Origin: Leptodontidium sp. MPI-SDFR-AT-0119
Lineage: Eukaryota; Ascomycota; Leotiomycetes; Helotiales; Leptodontidiaceae
NCBI GenBank assembly: GCA_020726505.1
Contig: JAHLEZ010000008.1
Coordinates: forward strand, 434,001-498,000
Length of the DNA stretch: 64,000 bases
Direction of reading: 5' to 3'
Position 1 is the first letter of the stretch, and the number at the start of each line of letters is the position of its first letter. The notes under the pieces are model-generated. The model was not told the origin of the DNA. It saw nothing but the letters and a program-made list of their open reading frames with translations, and ran no database searches. This document shows positions 21,854 through 34,069 of this stretch, one piece after another. The position numbers and the translations under genes were made by a program.

Positions 21854-24618
21854 TTACTTTCTCGCCGCTCGCCGCCTCAGCCCAGCCGTAACACGGAGAT
21901 ACACAATCCTGGGTACTGGTCGACATTCATGAAACCGCCAAACAGGCTGTGGAAGCTCAACATCTGCACCAGAATCAAGCAGCTGCTGAACAATCTCTTG
22001 CTTTCCTAGCTCCATAGCCAGCTGTACAACCCTTCCACAAGCCATACCTATCTCCGTTGGTCCGTCGTACTGGAGAGGATGATTCAGGTCGTGGTAGCCG
22101 ACATTAGGATCCGCGCCGCTCGCGAGCAGCAACTGAACCAAGTCTGTGTTTCTAACATAAACGGCTCGCACGAGTGGCGGGATGAATTCTTCGGGCTCTG
22201 AGATGTCCCGGAAATAGCAGCCGTCCAGGGGGTGCGGAGGGGGAGGTCGATCTGAGTCTTTAAAGTCACAGTTGACACCGTTCGCGAGCAGGATTTTGAC
22301 AATTGCGGCATCCTGTCGACTCACGGCTAGAGATAGGGCTTTTGTTGAGGGTATGCGGTCGGTTTTCTCTACTAGGACATTGACAAGTTCTTGATTGCCC
22401 TTCTCCACTGCTTTTATTAATGCAGGTCCTCTTACTCCGAAAGTAAGATTCGCGTCGGCGCCGTTGTCGAGGAATAATTTCACTAGTTCGAGGTTTTCAT
22501 GCTCTGTGGCCCATTCCAATGGAGTTTGTGAGGAGGGGGTGAGTTGAATGCTCAAGTCCATGCCATACTGCAGTAGTTGTGGGATAATGTTGATGTATCC
22601 GGCTTTTAATAACACTTCGAGTGCCTCATGTTTCTGACTTTGACTGGGCAGCTTGTGAGGAGAATCACCGCGGCCAACTTGGACTGCAGAGTCGAATTCA
22701 GTTGTTGCTACAGTATCCGGGGATATAAGTGTTGCTGGTATTTCGCTAATTGCGGAGTGTGTAAAATCAGAATCGATAGGTTGTTTTGCGTTTGTGAATC
22801 GATTGTGGAAGTAAAATGCTTCAGAAGTCTCGTCCCATATTATCATCCATGCGTTGCTCTTCTCCGGAACCCTTTCAGCCCGTTCTGGGTATGGAAGGGG
22901 ATTGTTTTTATTCGACAACGCGGACGGTTCCACCTGTGCATCTTCCCCTGATAGAGTGATCGATACGACATGGTCCTCGCCTGAAGTCAAGTCCTTGTCT
23001 GACGTGTTGGTTTCCCTATTGCTCTCGGTCTTGCGTGCCGGTCGGCTGTACGAGAATCCACTGAACTGTTGTCGTAGTCCCTCGGCAATGGTGTGGTCCG
23101 CATATTGCTTGGAGGGAATTGCGAAGTAGCTGGGCTTGAAAGTGGGTTCATATCTTCGCTGGAGAAGCTTCTGCCAATCTATATAATCGAAGAATGCATC
23201 GTCTTTGATTTCAGAGGCTCCGTTTGCTCCCAATCGTTGCTGGGGTTTGGGGTTGAGAAGCTTGATTAGGATGTCCCTGGCGGTTTGGGGAAGCGACTCA
23301 GAAAACTGAAGGGTTTCGCAGAGGATCTTGCGGTGTATTTCATTGGTGTCCTCGTCGTAGAAGGGAGGCAATCCGGTCAGCATTTCAAATAGCAAAACGC
23401 CCAAGGTCCACCAATCTGCCACCTTAGAATGAGCTTGGCCGGAGAGTTGTTCAGGAGCGGGACACTCGAGCGCTCCAAATTTAGTCCGATCCTCATCGTT
23501 AATACCTGAATAGAAGAGAGAGAAATCGCATAGAACAACATGTCCCAAGGAATCCAGAAGAATATTTCCGGGCTTCAAAGCACGGCAAATAATGTCGAGA
23601 TTGTGCAGATACTCTACTGCACAAATAAGCTCGGCAGCATAGAATCTCGACCTATCGACCTCAAAACAACGCCGCCTCTGAAGGTGATAAAAAAGGTGCC
23701 CGCCACTGAAGAATGGTGAGAGGAGGTATAAGTTCTCAGGCGACTGGGAAGCAAGCGGGAGGGGCGCGATGAAAGGGTTGTTGATCCCGAAACGGAGTTC
23801 ACTTGCCACTTCAGACCTGGAAACAATATCGGTTCTCCGGATCGTCTTTAGAGCGTAGAGTCGCTGCGTATCTTTCTTCCTTACCCGGAAAATGCTTCCC
23901 GAGCTTCCTTTCCCAATAGCATCCAAATATTCGACAGCTTCTATCTTCGATGTCTTGTTCTCGACGTATTCAACCCCAACCCGAATCTTTCCCGTACCGT
24001 CTTGAACGTCCAGCCACTCTATAAGAGGCTTCTCATTTTCAAACAACGGGATGATTCTGCCTGTGCCAAGAGATATATCTTGACCTCCCTTAGAAACATC
24101 TGGATTCGTGAGGTAAAGATGAATGACCAACTCAGCAGCCTGGGAAACGTCAAAGTTGTAGGAAGTCTCATGTCCTTCCCACAACGGGTTTTCTGTCGTT
24201 CCTGACACGGAACAGACAAAAACTTGCAACTTGCCAAAATCTAGAAGGGCGTAAGGCAAGAAGTGGTGGTGAGAATCCTGACTGGAGGAACCTGGCACTT
24301 TGAATTTATCATCCTGGGCAAGAGATTCCTGTTGATGGCGATTGAACACTTCCTTGTACTGATCTGGTGGGGAAAAGCCAACACCTTCGAAAAGGGTTAC
24401 AACCAGGGTACCAGTCCTGGGCAGACCGGGCCGCTGCGTCGGAATAATTTGGGAAGCGGCTAGACAAATTAGCAGGGCACGATGGGCGTAGTTATAGTAC
24501 GGACCAATACCTATGGCATTTTGGGGAGCAGAGCTGCCGTTCTGTATAGCTTTGGTTGGTAACGAGATTGAAGGATTATCCGCTCGTGGATCAAGCCCAG
24601 GACCGGTTTTCTCAAGCT
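21854..24618 (-). CDS. AGC kinase-like pseudokinase fused to ankyrin repeats
   Basis: The protein has a C2-like N-terminus (GTLVVTLFEGVGF .. QVFVCSVSG .. GTGRIIPL), a kinase domain, an AGC hydrophobic motif (FSGFSY) and C-terminal ankyrin repeats (for example LELVKLFLDNGADANL, DLVQLLLASGADPNV). The layout up to the hydrophobic motif is that of Sch9/Ypk kinases. Kept: glycine loop GKGSSGS, Lys of YALK, DWWTLGVLLFEML. Lost: the catalytic Asp of YRDLKPEN (CRALKPGN here) and the Gly of DFG (DFS). It is therefore probably a pseudokinase. A weak WW-like stretch (AWMIIWDETSEAFYFHN) lies between the domains. The main exon is 24459-21854, preceded by an exon at 24618-24511 (51-bp intron); at least one further 5' exon with the start codon was not found. 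Confidence 0.85.
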
Positions 24619-24639
24619 CTGTGAAATAACACGCTGGTT

Positions 24640-25866
24640 ACCAGATGTGACTGCGTAAAGCATACAGGGACTGTGCCTACTCTTGACTAACTTCCAACCC
24701 GGCATCTTGACGATTTTAGCGTTCATGCAGCGGGGAGATGTTGAGTCCAAAAAATCATGTATATTCTGTTGGGATTTGTGCCTACCAACTCCAACATGAC
24801 AGTAGAAAAACAGAAACCTTCGTAGAACGTACTTGGTCGTCATTGCCGCGCGCGAACTACAGTAGGGGCGTCGCACGGACGCGTTCAAGCCTGAAGGCCA
24901 CGTAACACTAATAATAATGTATAATAGTTAATATTGGGTGTTGACCACCCCTATCATCGCTTGCTTGACAGTGGGGGAAAGTAAAGTGTTCGTGGTAATG
25001 TGGGAGGGATAAAGCCCAATAAACCACACAACAAGAGAGGTAGCATGTAGTGAGGTACGGGAGAGATTCTAAGTGTAGGAAATCGCGGATTGATCAAATC
25101 TAAAGATAACACATATTAAAGAGCATGAAATCTTGAGGGAGTGGAGGAGAAAAAAGGTGCATTTAATAAATATCTATAAACGTTCTTGGTTCTTGAGTTG
25201 TTTTCAAGTGTTGAGCCCTTTTATGTGGAAAGAACCTATGCGGTCAGGTGACAAAGGAGCTACCGAGAGCCTTCCCCACCACAGTAAGTAAAAGTATTTG
25301 TGCTAAGTCGCAACTTTTTGACTTCTTAAATATTTAATTACTTTGTAATTAATAATACAACATTTGTAAAAGTTAATAATTAAGTTTCTATATTTATAAT
25401 TAATATATTTATAAAGTTTTATTTCAAAATAATTATATAATTCTTATTTAATTATATAAAAAGCAAAAATAATAAGAAAATAATATTATAAAATACTTAA
25501 TATTATAAGAACTAATAAAGTAATGTAAGAATGAAAATTAGTATTTGTGCTCGTTGCAATCTCTTAGAAAGTGAAGATACAATATCCCTGCTTCGCTTAA
25601 TTTTATAGCGGCGCCCCAAAAATCCGCTGGAAATAAGGGCAGGCAGGGGCCGCTCGAAGATTAAACTACAAAGCGGCAACGCAGATTATTATATCCTAGT
25701 GAGAGGAGGAGTTTGTAGTGTTCAGAAATAGCCATAATATACGACTCAAACCATATTTCAATATTTCAATATTTTAATAAAATTTAAGCTGCTCAAAGTG
25801 AAGGCACCTCTGAATTTTCTCGGCACGGAGGGGGGTGGTTTCTTGCTATGGCAGAAAAATGGACCG
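24640..25866. other. Intergenic, partly AT-rich, with relic of a TIR element
   Basis: 24925-24990 contains GGGTGTTGACCACC followed by a CGCTTGC..AGTGGGGGAAAG stretch, which matches the outer end of the foldback element at 60074-60471 with several changes, so a decayed copy. 25320-25560 is strongly AT-rich (mostly A/T runs). No gene is supported; the unresolved first exon of the pseudokinase gene may lie near 24640-24850. Confidence 0.5.
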
Positions 25867-27556
25867 TTAATCGTAAAAATTAACAATATATGCCTGAGAA
25901 GCTGGCAAATTGATCGTAGCAACGCGATCCGCATTCCCCAGTACGTAGAAAGCATCATTGCGTACTCCGGTGACAACCTTTCCCAAGCTAGCGTATGTCC
26001 ATTGGCAGCCTCTCCAAGTAATGTCAGAGACAAGACCGCGTGCCCCATTCGGTGACTGGAATCGCTGAATGTATAAGTTTGACGTCAGCCCGACTGGAAT
26101 GTGGAGTTTGAAGTTGAAAGATGGACGAGGCGAGGTGCCGATATTCCACCCTTGAAGATTGATAACCGCGATGCGCTTGAGCTTGCCGTTCTCGTAAGCA
26201 CCATAAGCAGTGTAAAACTCGGATTCGTAAATGAGAGAGACTTTGACGACTGCTGAGCCACCGCCAATGAATGATGCAACGAACTGTTGCGCGTAGTATG
26301 TGGGCTTGACGTTTGGCGTCGCACCTCCAACAGGCCAGGCAGTCCAGGGAGAATTGCCCGACTCAGCTCGGAGAAGAAATGACACTTTAGAAACGTCCTG
26401 GATCTATTAATGATTGACTTTCCTTGAAGAGTTTCGGGGAAGACTCACCTGCACCATAGCGTACAGTTGCATATCAACAGCCCATAATGCTTCTCCAAAG
26501 TTTTGTTGAAAGCTGAAATCACCAAGTTGTCCATTGCCAACTTCGTCAAGATAGAATGCGATTTTTGGATAGTTTTGTTTCATGTATCTAGGAGACGTCA
26601 ATATCCATTTTGAGGAATGTCTCCTGAATCACTCAGGCCATATGGGGGCCGGTCTTACTGAATAGCTGGTCTGTAAGTCAGCATTTTCACCTTTATGGCT
26701 GTGTGGTTCATCAACTGTGACTGCAAAGTTTGGGAGGTAGACGTTTGGTAGCTGTACGAAGTTAGTTTTGAACTACCAAACGGTATGAATGAACCTACTA
26801 ATGCATAGCAAACAGACTTGATATTGCCGTTAGCATTAATTCCCATAGGGAAGATAGTTGGTCTAGGAAAGTTAGTCCGAGCCTCGAGCTGCAAGGGGAT
26901 ACCTACGCTATATTGTCACTAGCACCACGGTCGTTCTGACTATCAATGGCCTGGAAGGCTGTATTGTTTTGCAATAAGCCTGTATCAATGATCGCTTGCT
27001 CAAATCTCAAAAACCGGTTGACGTAGGTTTGATGATCCGCACCACCGCCAGAGAATACGATCCAGACATTCTCCTCGTTTCCCAGTTCGACTCCCCAAAG
27101 CCTGTCTGGACCGATATTTTTGTAGGCCTCGCGAAAGAACAAGACACTATCCGTGATGTTATTTGGTGTCATGGGGATTTGAAACATATAGTCAACATCC
27201 TTGATGTTATTGAATGACTTGAAGAAGCTTGGGGGGTAATGTCGATAAGTTGCAGGCTCGTCAGGCTTAAAACGGGCTCCGATATCTCCAGATGTTCCAC
27301 CAACGCGAATCCAGGGTCGGCCACCAGTAACAGCTAGCAAGGATGAAATCAAGTTTTCGTTGAAGACATTGGGAGTGTTGCCTATGCCGAGTGTGGAATT
27401 TGCTTCATCGGTTTCAAGGGACCAAGAAGTGAAGGCTCGGTCGATGGGGCCATGTGCATTGACTGGTACATCATGAGCAACTGTTATGTCGACATCTTGA
27501 GTACTGAGACGGACAAGAGTTGCGAGGATCGCGGCGGGGATGATTTTGAAAAACAT
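25867..27556 (-). CDS. GH79 beta-glucuronidase-like secreted glycosidase
   Basis: Secreted glycoside hydrolase of family 79, which removes glucuronic or 4-O-methylglucuronic acid from glycans such as arabinogalactan side chains. Four exons, 27556-26907, 26862-26659, 26587-26449 and 26403-25867, with introns of 44, 71 and 45 bp, give 509 aa. Signal peptide MFFKIIPAAILATLV. Motifs: RPWIRVGGTSGDIG, the acid/base Glu in WGVELGNEEN, LMNHTAI, the nucleophile Glu in FYLDEVGNG, then FGEALWAVDMQLYAM, and a beta-rich C-terminal domain ending LPASQAYIVNFYD. An upstream frame-compatible Met at 27628 would bury the signal peptide, so 27556 is chosen. Appears intact. Confidence 0.88.
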
Positions 27557-30286
27557 TAGATTGATAGAGAATCGAATCGAAATATCACTTCCAGTTGAGT
27601 TTAAGTATTCATGAGTGTGGCTCAGCAAGAAGTCACAAGGAGTTATCCTCTATTTTTCTACTTTACTTCGAAGTCACTTTGACAAAACCGGGCTGAGTAA
27701 CGTCCTATGTACCAAGGCCCTTGTCCTCATCCGGGGACAGATCCGAGATTCACCGAATCCCATTGCTCCGCCCCCCCAATTTCAAATATTAGGCTAATTC
27801 GTAAATAAATTATCTACCCGAGGGGGCCAATCAGATTTGAGAACGACTACTAACACACCGAGGGGCCGATGGGAACATTTAATCCAAGCATATTATTTAT
27901 AGTTTTATCAAGAGGGGACAAACTCAAGAAGATCACTCACTTTGCACTCACTTTGGCTTCTCATTATTTCAGCAATACTTTCTAACCTTCATGTATTTGC
28001 CATTATTCGGGAGGGTGCACAAAATCTGATATTTCAGAAACGTTCTCTTGTTCTATTAAAGCCCCTCTTAGCCTAGAAGACCACAGACGATGGAGTAATT
28101 GATCCAGGAACGTCCTTACTGTCTATGTATATGTCAATTCCATAAATGCCTTAAGTTACAAATAACTTCCCAGGGGTAATATGTCCGTCTTGATTCTCAT
28201 AAAGGTGTAAGGATTTGTCGGGGCAATTCCTCTGAAAATTAGTCGCTGAGAAAACTTTCCTTAGCTATCTTGAAGCTGCATTTCCATAAACTGCTTGCTG
28301 ATGGCTCCTGCGTAGACGCGGCTATAACCAGCTGTAAGAAGCGTTCGTAAGAATTGGTAATTATCCACATGCGGTGGAGATTTCCCTTGTCGTTGTCTGT
28401 CACTCGAGCACCGAATCTTGCCGGAGTGGATCTACTCTGTACCGTATCTTGACGAGATGGGTTAGCGTCCATAGATCAGTTTTGGACAGAGTTTTGGACG
28501 CCGGATTACCTTCATCGAAATTGATGAATTTGATGTAGAAGGTCGTCTTGAGATTGGAGGCTCGAAGATCAAAGCTCTCATCACAATACTTTCGATACGT
28601 TATTCACAGGCCGGACGGCTTCTCAAACACCTTTCGCTTTGGCTTGCAAAAATCGGGACTCCTCAGAGTCGTCGTCATCTATCACTAGGTGCTTAGCTCG
28701 GACTCTTCGGACAGCTACCCTCACTCCTTTTGCAGTTGCTTCCAGAACCGTTGTTTCGGCTGGCACATGGCAAGGCGTCCCTAGCTGTATCGATCTGTCA
28801 TTCCGTTAGACTTGAGCTGAAGTCTGACTCAAGTCTATGATCAGTCTTTTTAACATTCCTAAGGCGTACACAGTAATTTCCCCACTCGGGCCTTCAGTCT
28901 TCTGGATACCTCCTCTCCGCTCACTCATCACGCAAATTACGACCCTTTCTACCATCCGAGTAAACGGCTTACCTTATTACTTTAACCCCGATGTTAACTA
29001 CAACCAACCAGTGGTTTTATCACGGGGGATGAAGGCTTATTTTGGATTGCGCTATCAAATTGTCGCTTAGATAATCTACCTCGTCGAGCTCGTCGAGGAG
29101 TTCCGTCAGAAAAGTTGGGTATGGCACTCGTTATGGAATAGCCTTCGCCGTAGAACTTACCACGACTCGTTAGAACGACTACGTGGACGTTAGAACTAAG
29201 CGTGGCTGCTGGGTTCGGAGCGCCTAGGAAATGAAGGCTGCTTTATTGGGCACCTGTATTAAGATCAAGATAGGTGTGCTATGTTTGCAGGAGCTCGAGT
29301 GAGTTTACTGGACGGCGATGAGATGTCACTTTTAGGACGTCCATAGCTTTGGGGTGTAAAATGCAGAAAGATATGAGAGGTTAGGAGGACATCTGGAGTC
29401 CGCTTGTGTCTTCGTACTCTAGGGTCCGGACACCGGCTTGCTTCTGTCACAATATACTATAACCAGCTGCTCGGTTAAAGACGTCCAGGAGCCCAGGCAG
29501 TTGGAAGTAGGGAAACTGCAGGGCTATGACATCGACGTTTTTAGGAGGTGTGGAATGCATTGATTCTCTAACTATCAGCGGCACCTTCAAGACAAAGAGC
29601 CAAACAAGAGAGACAAATTTAATCAAATTTAATATGCATTTGATACACGTAAAAGTCTTTTTATAGAAACTTTCGTGTTAGTTAATGTACAAATATAGCC
29701 CTCCTCAGACTCTCTTTTATTGTTTTCCTAGAAATTTTTGGTAAGGCTTCTGATCCTTGCCCGTCGCAATTGATGCTCGGATATTCCCAGCCAAAGTGTG
29801 ATGGAAGCCATTATTAAGTACTCTATTACAACAGGCCGACTCGATAAAGAGGTGAATACATAATAACTTAGGCGTCACAAGCGTGACCTGTATTAAGACT
29901 CCCCTCTTTTCAGTTTATTTTCCCCTCCTTTTACTCAACCGACCCACCACATACCCATGTAGCTTAGCTTTAACCGCTAAAGATAGAACGTTAAATACTT
30001 AGAGGAATAATCTTTAAGTACACCTGCTACTAATACTTCCACGGGACCACGTCGAATTATAAAATCAAAGATTAGAATAAACCATTTTAGAGCGAGGGGC
30101 TATCACGAGACCATGGCGGAATCGGAGAAATCGAACCCATGTAAATAGTACTAGTGCCCTTTAGGCTTAGCCAGGCGGAATAGACCTTCATCATCACCAA
30201 ATTCGCGCCAACCCTTGATTTGGTGATGTGGACTGCAGAGCAGAAGACTCCTCCTGCTTCACATTCAGAGTTTCGGACTAGGATAA
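27557..30286. other. 2.7-kb region without a supportable gene
   Basis: Contains only short frames (28239-28472, 28837-29070, 29265-29450) with no motifs. 28960-29260 is rich in repeated CGTTAGAAC / CTCGTCGAG-like words, and 29580-30180 is AT-leaning, which could be old transposon debris, but no ends, TIRs or conserved proteins were found. Confidence 0.4.
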
Positions 30287-32287
30287 ATGTCCGGAATATA
30301 TCAGCGTTTAGATTCCGGGCGCCATCAGCTGCGACGCCTCTCTCTATCCCCGGGCGATTTGCACGACCCTATCTGCGGTACTCTCGAGACGGTGTCCTTG
30401 GGCGAACATCCCAAATATGAGGCCCTTTCTTATGTCTGGGGGGTCGATATATCACCTACACCCATGGTTCTTGACGGTACGAATGTTCCCATCACCCAAA
30501 ACTTGGATAGCGCGCTTCGGCACTTACGGCATGGCCATGGTCAATTAAGCCGATTGCTCTGGGTTGATGCGGTATGCATCGACCAGAGTAATCCTGTCGA
30601 ACGTGCAGAGCAAGTGAAGCTCATGGATCGCATCTATCGCTCTGCCTCAACAGTTTTGGTCTGGCTTGGACCCGCTGCAGACGACAGTGATGTAATCATG
30701 CGAAGCATTCAGCGCTTCAACAAACAACATTGGCAAACGTACGATTTCCAAGTTGGCTTCATGGAAATGATGTATCGCTCCTGGTTTACTCGGATTTGGG
30801 TCATTCAGGAATTTCTTCTGGGCAAGAATCCACGCATTGGTTGTGGGACTATTTGGGTTCCTTGGGTCTCCTTCCTCTACGCATGGGCTGATGCCGGCGT
30901 GAAAGATGACGCTATTGCGAGGGAATACAAAAAGCAATTCTCCGAAGCCGTCATGGAAACATTTCAACCTTCTTGGCTTCAACAGGTCGCGCACCCGACG
31001 ACGGAATCAAAGCCTACCTCTAGTGGTCTTATTCTCTCAAGACTACAAGACGCATTCGAGGAGAATTATCCGCAACTCCTGGGATTTGATAGCGAATCAG
31101 AGCTGCTAAGTAACATTGAGAAAAATCCCACTCTTTGGAGCGCAAGATATGACGTGATGAGACACTGCCAATATGAATCTCCCACCGCAAAGGCATACTG
31201 GAAGAAGCTGGAACTGAGAAGGGTTGTTCCCATACAATACCACAACTTCTTGTGGCACTCCCGGGGCACTTTGCGAAACCGTAAAAGTCTATCCTTTGTC
31301 TCGATCCTGAAGGGGACGATGAATCTACGGTCAACAGACCCAAGGGACAAGATTTATGGTATTCTTGGTCTCGTCAGCGAAGAAGCGCGAGAGAGCATTC
31401 CCGTTGACTATGAGATTGGGCCCGAGTGGACGTTCGTACCAACTATGGAACACATCATCAAGCATGAACCCGATGGACTTGCCCTTCTTGGATTTTTATG
31501 GAGGACACGGCCGTTCAAACTCTCTATACCGTCGTGGGTTGTGGATTTCACAATATCGGCTGATACGGCAGACAGCCATTCCCCCGTGTTGCTGCGCGGA
31601 AGCTGCGCGAATGCCTCTTGGAAATGGGCTCAAGATGCCCAGATCTCGAACGATCACACGACACTCTCTACGTCAGGCCTTTCCTTCGGAAGAGTCAAGG
31701 AGCTGGTACATTTTGCTGAAGGGGACCTCCAAGCGTACTTAAAGCAGTTTCGAGAGATCCAATCTCTCGTCAGCAGAGAATGTCCCTTGAGTGAGCCACT
31801 ATGGCGTACACTTATCGGTGTCCATAATACTGGAGAAGCGGCATTAGATCCGGAGGAGCCTCTTCGCCAGCACTTCGAAGTATTGATAGGGGCATCGGAC
31901 AGTGAGACAGAGTCTATCACCCCAGTTGCACATGCCTACAAGATGTTTGAAGATAATATCCTGCCAATCGTTCGCGGGAGAACATTCTTTGTCACTGACA
32001 AGGGGTTTGCAGGAATCTCAACTCCTGCAGTTCGACAAGGGGATACCATTGGGTTTATCTTCGGGATGGTGCGTCCTTCAGTGCTACGCCCTGTGGACCC
32101 TGGTGATATTGGAGTGAAAATGGAGGTGGTTGAGGAGGGCATTCAGTTCCATAGGGTCACGGCATTTGCTTACGTGGGTTGTCATAATCGCCAGGAATTC
32201 AGGCAACTAGAGAAAGATGGTCTTCCGGATTGGACGAAGCACTTCTGTTTTCGGAATATGGATGTCATTAAGTTTTATATCATCTAG
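30287..32287 (+). CDS. HET-domain protein (heterokaryon incompatibility family)
   Basis: Single-exon gene of 666 aa. The HET domain occupies about residues 40-200 with its three blocks: YEALSYVWG (residues 44-52), LLWVDAVCIDQSNPVERAEQV with LVWLGP, and SWFTRIWVIQEF. RSTDPRDKIYGILGLV follows (about 345-360), the usual downstream landmark, and the C-terminus has GFIFGMVRP and YVGCH, the typical HET-family beta-rich end. HET proteins trigger cell death after non-self recognition in hyphal fusion. No extra effector or repeat domain is attached. The neighbour on the opposite strand is a TPR protein (stop codons 130 bp apart), and a second, broken HET gene follows. It appears intact. Confidence 0.9.
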   Translation: MSGIYQRLDSGRHQLRRLSLSPGDLHDPICGTLETVSLGEHPKYEALSYVWGVDISPTPMVLDGTNVPITQNLDSALRHLRHGHGQLSRLLWVDAVCIDQSNPVERAEQVKLMDRIYRSASTVLVWLGPAADDSDVIMRSIQRFNKQHWQTYDFQVGFMEMMYRSWFTRIWVIQEFLLGKNPRIGCGTIWVPWVSFLYAWADAGVKDDAIAREYKKQFSEAVMETFQPSWLQQVAHPTTESKPTSSGLILSRLQDAFEENYPQLLGFDSESELLSNIEKNPTLWSARYDVMRHCQYESPTAKAYWKKLELRRVVPIQYHNFLWHSRGTLRNRKSLSFVSILKGTMNLRSTDPRDKIYGILGLVSEEARESIPVDYEIGPEWTFVPTMEHIIKHEPDGLALLGFLWRTRPFKLSIPSWVVDFTISADTADSHSPVLLRGSCANASWKWAQDAQISNDHTTLSTSGLSFGRVKELVHFAEGDLQAYLKQFREIQSLVSRECPLSEPLWRTLIGVHNTGEAALDPEEPLRQHFEVLIGASDSETESITPVAHAYKMFEDNILPIVRGRTFFVTDKGFAGISTPAVRQGDTIGFIFGMVRPSVLRPVDPGDIGVKMEVVEEGIQFHRVTAFAYVGCHNRQEFRQLEKDGLPDWTKHFCFRNMDVIKFYII

Positions 32288-32416
32288 ATAGCACGATTTT
32301 CTGTTGCAGTCTGGTGGTGAAAATGAGACCTGGTGAAAATCAAAATTTATCTGAACTATCTCTCAACCTTGCGCGGATTGCATGACAGGCGGTTAATCTT
32401 GTCCTTCGCGATTTTC

Positions 32417-34069
32417 CTAGTCTGTTATGGTATTATTCATACCCACCCCGGCACTGGAACCTTCAATAGAAGGACCGTCACAAGATTCGCCGGATCTCAG
32501 CAAAAGCAGGCGCCAAGTGACCCGCTGACAGATCTCATGATCGGGCCCAAAGAGAGCCTGAAGTCCGTCGAGGGCTTTTGAGAACGCCTCCTCCGCTTGG
32601 TCCAGCTTGCCCTGACGTTTATACAGCTCGCCTAAATTCTGGAGAGTATTCAAGGCTGGTCTGAAGGTAGCAGTTTGTTCGACGCCGAGGGTGGTTTCGA
32701 ACCCTCGCAATGCATACTGGTACAGCTCCTCTGCTTCTTCCAACTTATCCTGACTGGCGCACAGAATCCCTAGGTTACTAACTGCACCTAGAGTTGCTGA
32801 ATGGTTTGGACCTAAGAGGCGTTTATATCCTTCGAGTGCACGCCGGCACATCACCTCTGCCTCAGCAGGCCGGCCCTGTGCATCATAAAGGCTCGACAAA
32901 TTATTGACAGTAGAGAGCGTAGAGATATGCTCTTTCCCGATTGTCTTTTCCTTTTCTTGAAGGGCGCGTTGAAACATCTCCTCTGCCTCTGCCAGCTTGT
33001 CTTGATCTTTGAGAATAAGTCCCAGGTTATTGACCGTACTCAGAGTCAAGGTATGCGTGGGGCCGAATACTTTTTCGTATCCTTGCAATGTTCGCCGGCA
33101 TATTTCCTCTGCATCGGCGAGCTGACGCTTCGCTAGATAGACGCTGCACAAGCTCTGGGCCGTTTTCAGAGTTGATGTATGGTCTGGGCCTAACAGTTTT
33201 TCTTGACCGTGCAAGGCGCGCAGGTATAACTCTTCCGCCTCATCTAGCTTTCCCTGGTCATTGTAGACGTTGGCCAAATTGTGGGCTGAAGAGAGTGTTG
33301 ACTTGTGTTCTAAACCGAACGTTTTTTCTTTCCCTTGAAGTCCGCGCTTGCACATATCCTCTGCTTCGGCCAGTCTGTCTTGAGTCATGTAGAGAATGCC
33401 AAGGTTCTCGACAGTACTGAGAGTTGATGTATGGTCTGCACCAAATGTCTTTTCCTTTCCCTCTAGTGCTCGTCGGTACATTTTCTCGGCCTTATCGAAC
33501 TTCTTCAAGTCCATATAGACAATACCCAAGCTGTTGACCGTATCCAGAGTAAATTGATGTTCCGGACCAAGTGCCTTCTCGTACCCCTGCAACGCGCGCA
33601 GCAATACCCCTCCTGCTTTGACTAGGTTGCCCTGTTTGATATAGAGGTTACCCAAGTTTTGCACCGTGTCCAAAGTCGTAACATGATCTCTCCCAAATGT
33701 CTTTTCCTTCCCTTTCAGTGCGCGCTGATACAACTTCTCTGCTTCGGCTAGCTTATCCTGATCCGCGCATAAAATCCCCAAATTGTTGACTGCAGATAGA
33801 GTTGACAAATGATCGAGACCCAGTGTCTTCTCATATCCCTGCAGCGCGCGCCGATACATCTTTTCTGCTTCATTGAGCTTTCCCTGCTCCACATAGAGAT
33901 TGCCCAGGTCGTTGGCCGCATCCAGAGTTGATTTATGCTCTAGGCCGAGTGCTTTTTCGTTCTCCTCCAAGCTGTTCTCTGCTGCTGCCAGCTTGGCCTG
34001 ATTCGCGGCTAGAGATTGGAGGGAATCCATCGACCCCAATGTCAGTTCGCTGCCGTCCTCAGCAGACAT
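32417..34069 (-). CDS. Tandem TPR (kinesin-light-chain-like) repeat protein
   Basis: The frame from ATG 34069 (MSAEDGSELTLG) codes for 550 aa made almost wholly of about 11 units of 42 residues, each of the form LGxLYxxQGKLxEAEKMYxRAL followed by GxEKTxGxxHxSTLxxVNN. This is the TPR_12/kinesin light chain repeat. In fungi such arrays are usually the C-terminal sensor of NB-ARC or other NLR-like proteins, but here there is no nucleotide-binding domain; the short N-terminus is only about 20 residues before the first repeat. The frame is open up to 34267, and an extra 66 residues there look non-conserved. Flanked by two HET genes. Protein-protein recognition is inferred. Confidence 0.85.
   Translation of the reverse strand: MSAEDGSELTLGSMDSLQSLAANQAKLAAAENSLEENEKALGLEHKSTLDAANDLGNLYVEQGKLNEAEKMYRRALQGYEKTLGLDHLSTLSAVNNLGILCADQDKLAEAEKLYQRALKGKEKTFGRDHVTTLDTVQNLGNLYIKQGNLVKAGGVLLRALQGYEKALGPEHQFTLDTVNSLGIVYMDLKKFDKAEKMYRRALEGKEKTFGADHTSTLSTVENLGILYMTQDRLAEAEDMCKRGLQGKEKTFGLEHKSTLSSAHNLANVYNDQGKLDEAEELYLRALHGQEKLLGPDHTSTLKTAQSLCSVYLAKRQLADAEEICRRTLQGYEKVFGPTHTLTLSTVNNLGLILKDQDKLAEAEEMFQRALQEKEKTIGKEHISTLSTVNNLSSLYDAQGRPAEAEVMCRRALEGYKRLLGPNHSATLGAVSNLGILCASQDKLEEAEELYQYALRGFETTLGVEQTATFRPALNTLQNLGELYKRQGKLDQAEEAFSKALDGLQALFGPDHEICQRVTWRLLLLRSGESCDGPSIEGSSAGVGMNNTITD

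Noticed and set aside
24511..24888. 125-codon minus frame upstream of the pseudokinase
   Set aside because: It overlaps the kinase's second exon in another frame and shows no motif; most of it is probably intron or 5' UTR.
26752..26798. Possible 47-bp intron (GTAGGT..ACAG) in the GH79 gene
   Set aside because: Removing it breaks the frame, whereas reading through keeps an open, family-like sequence.
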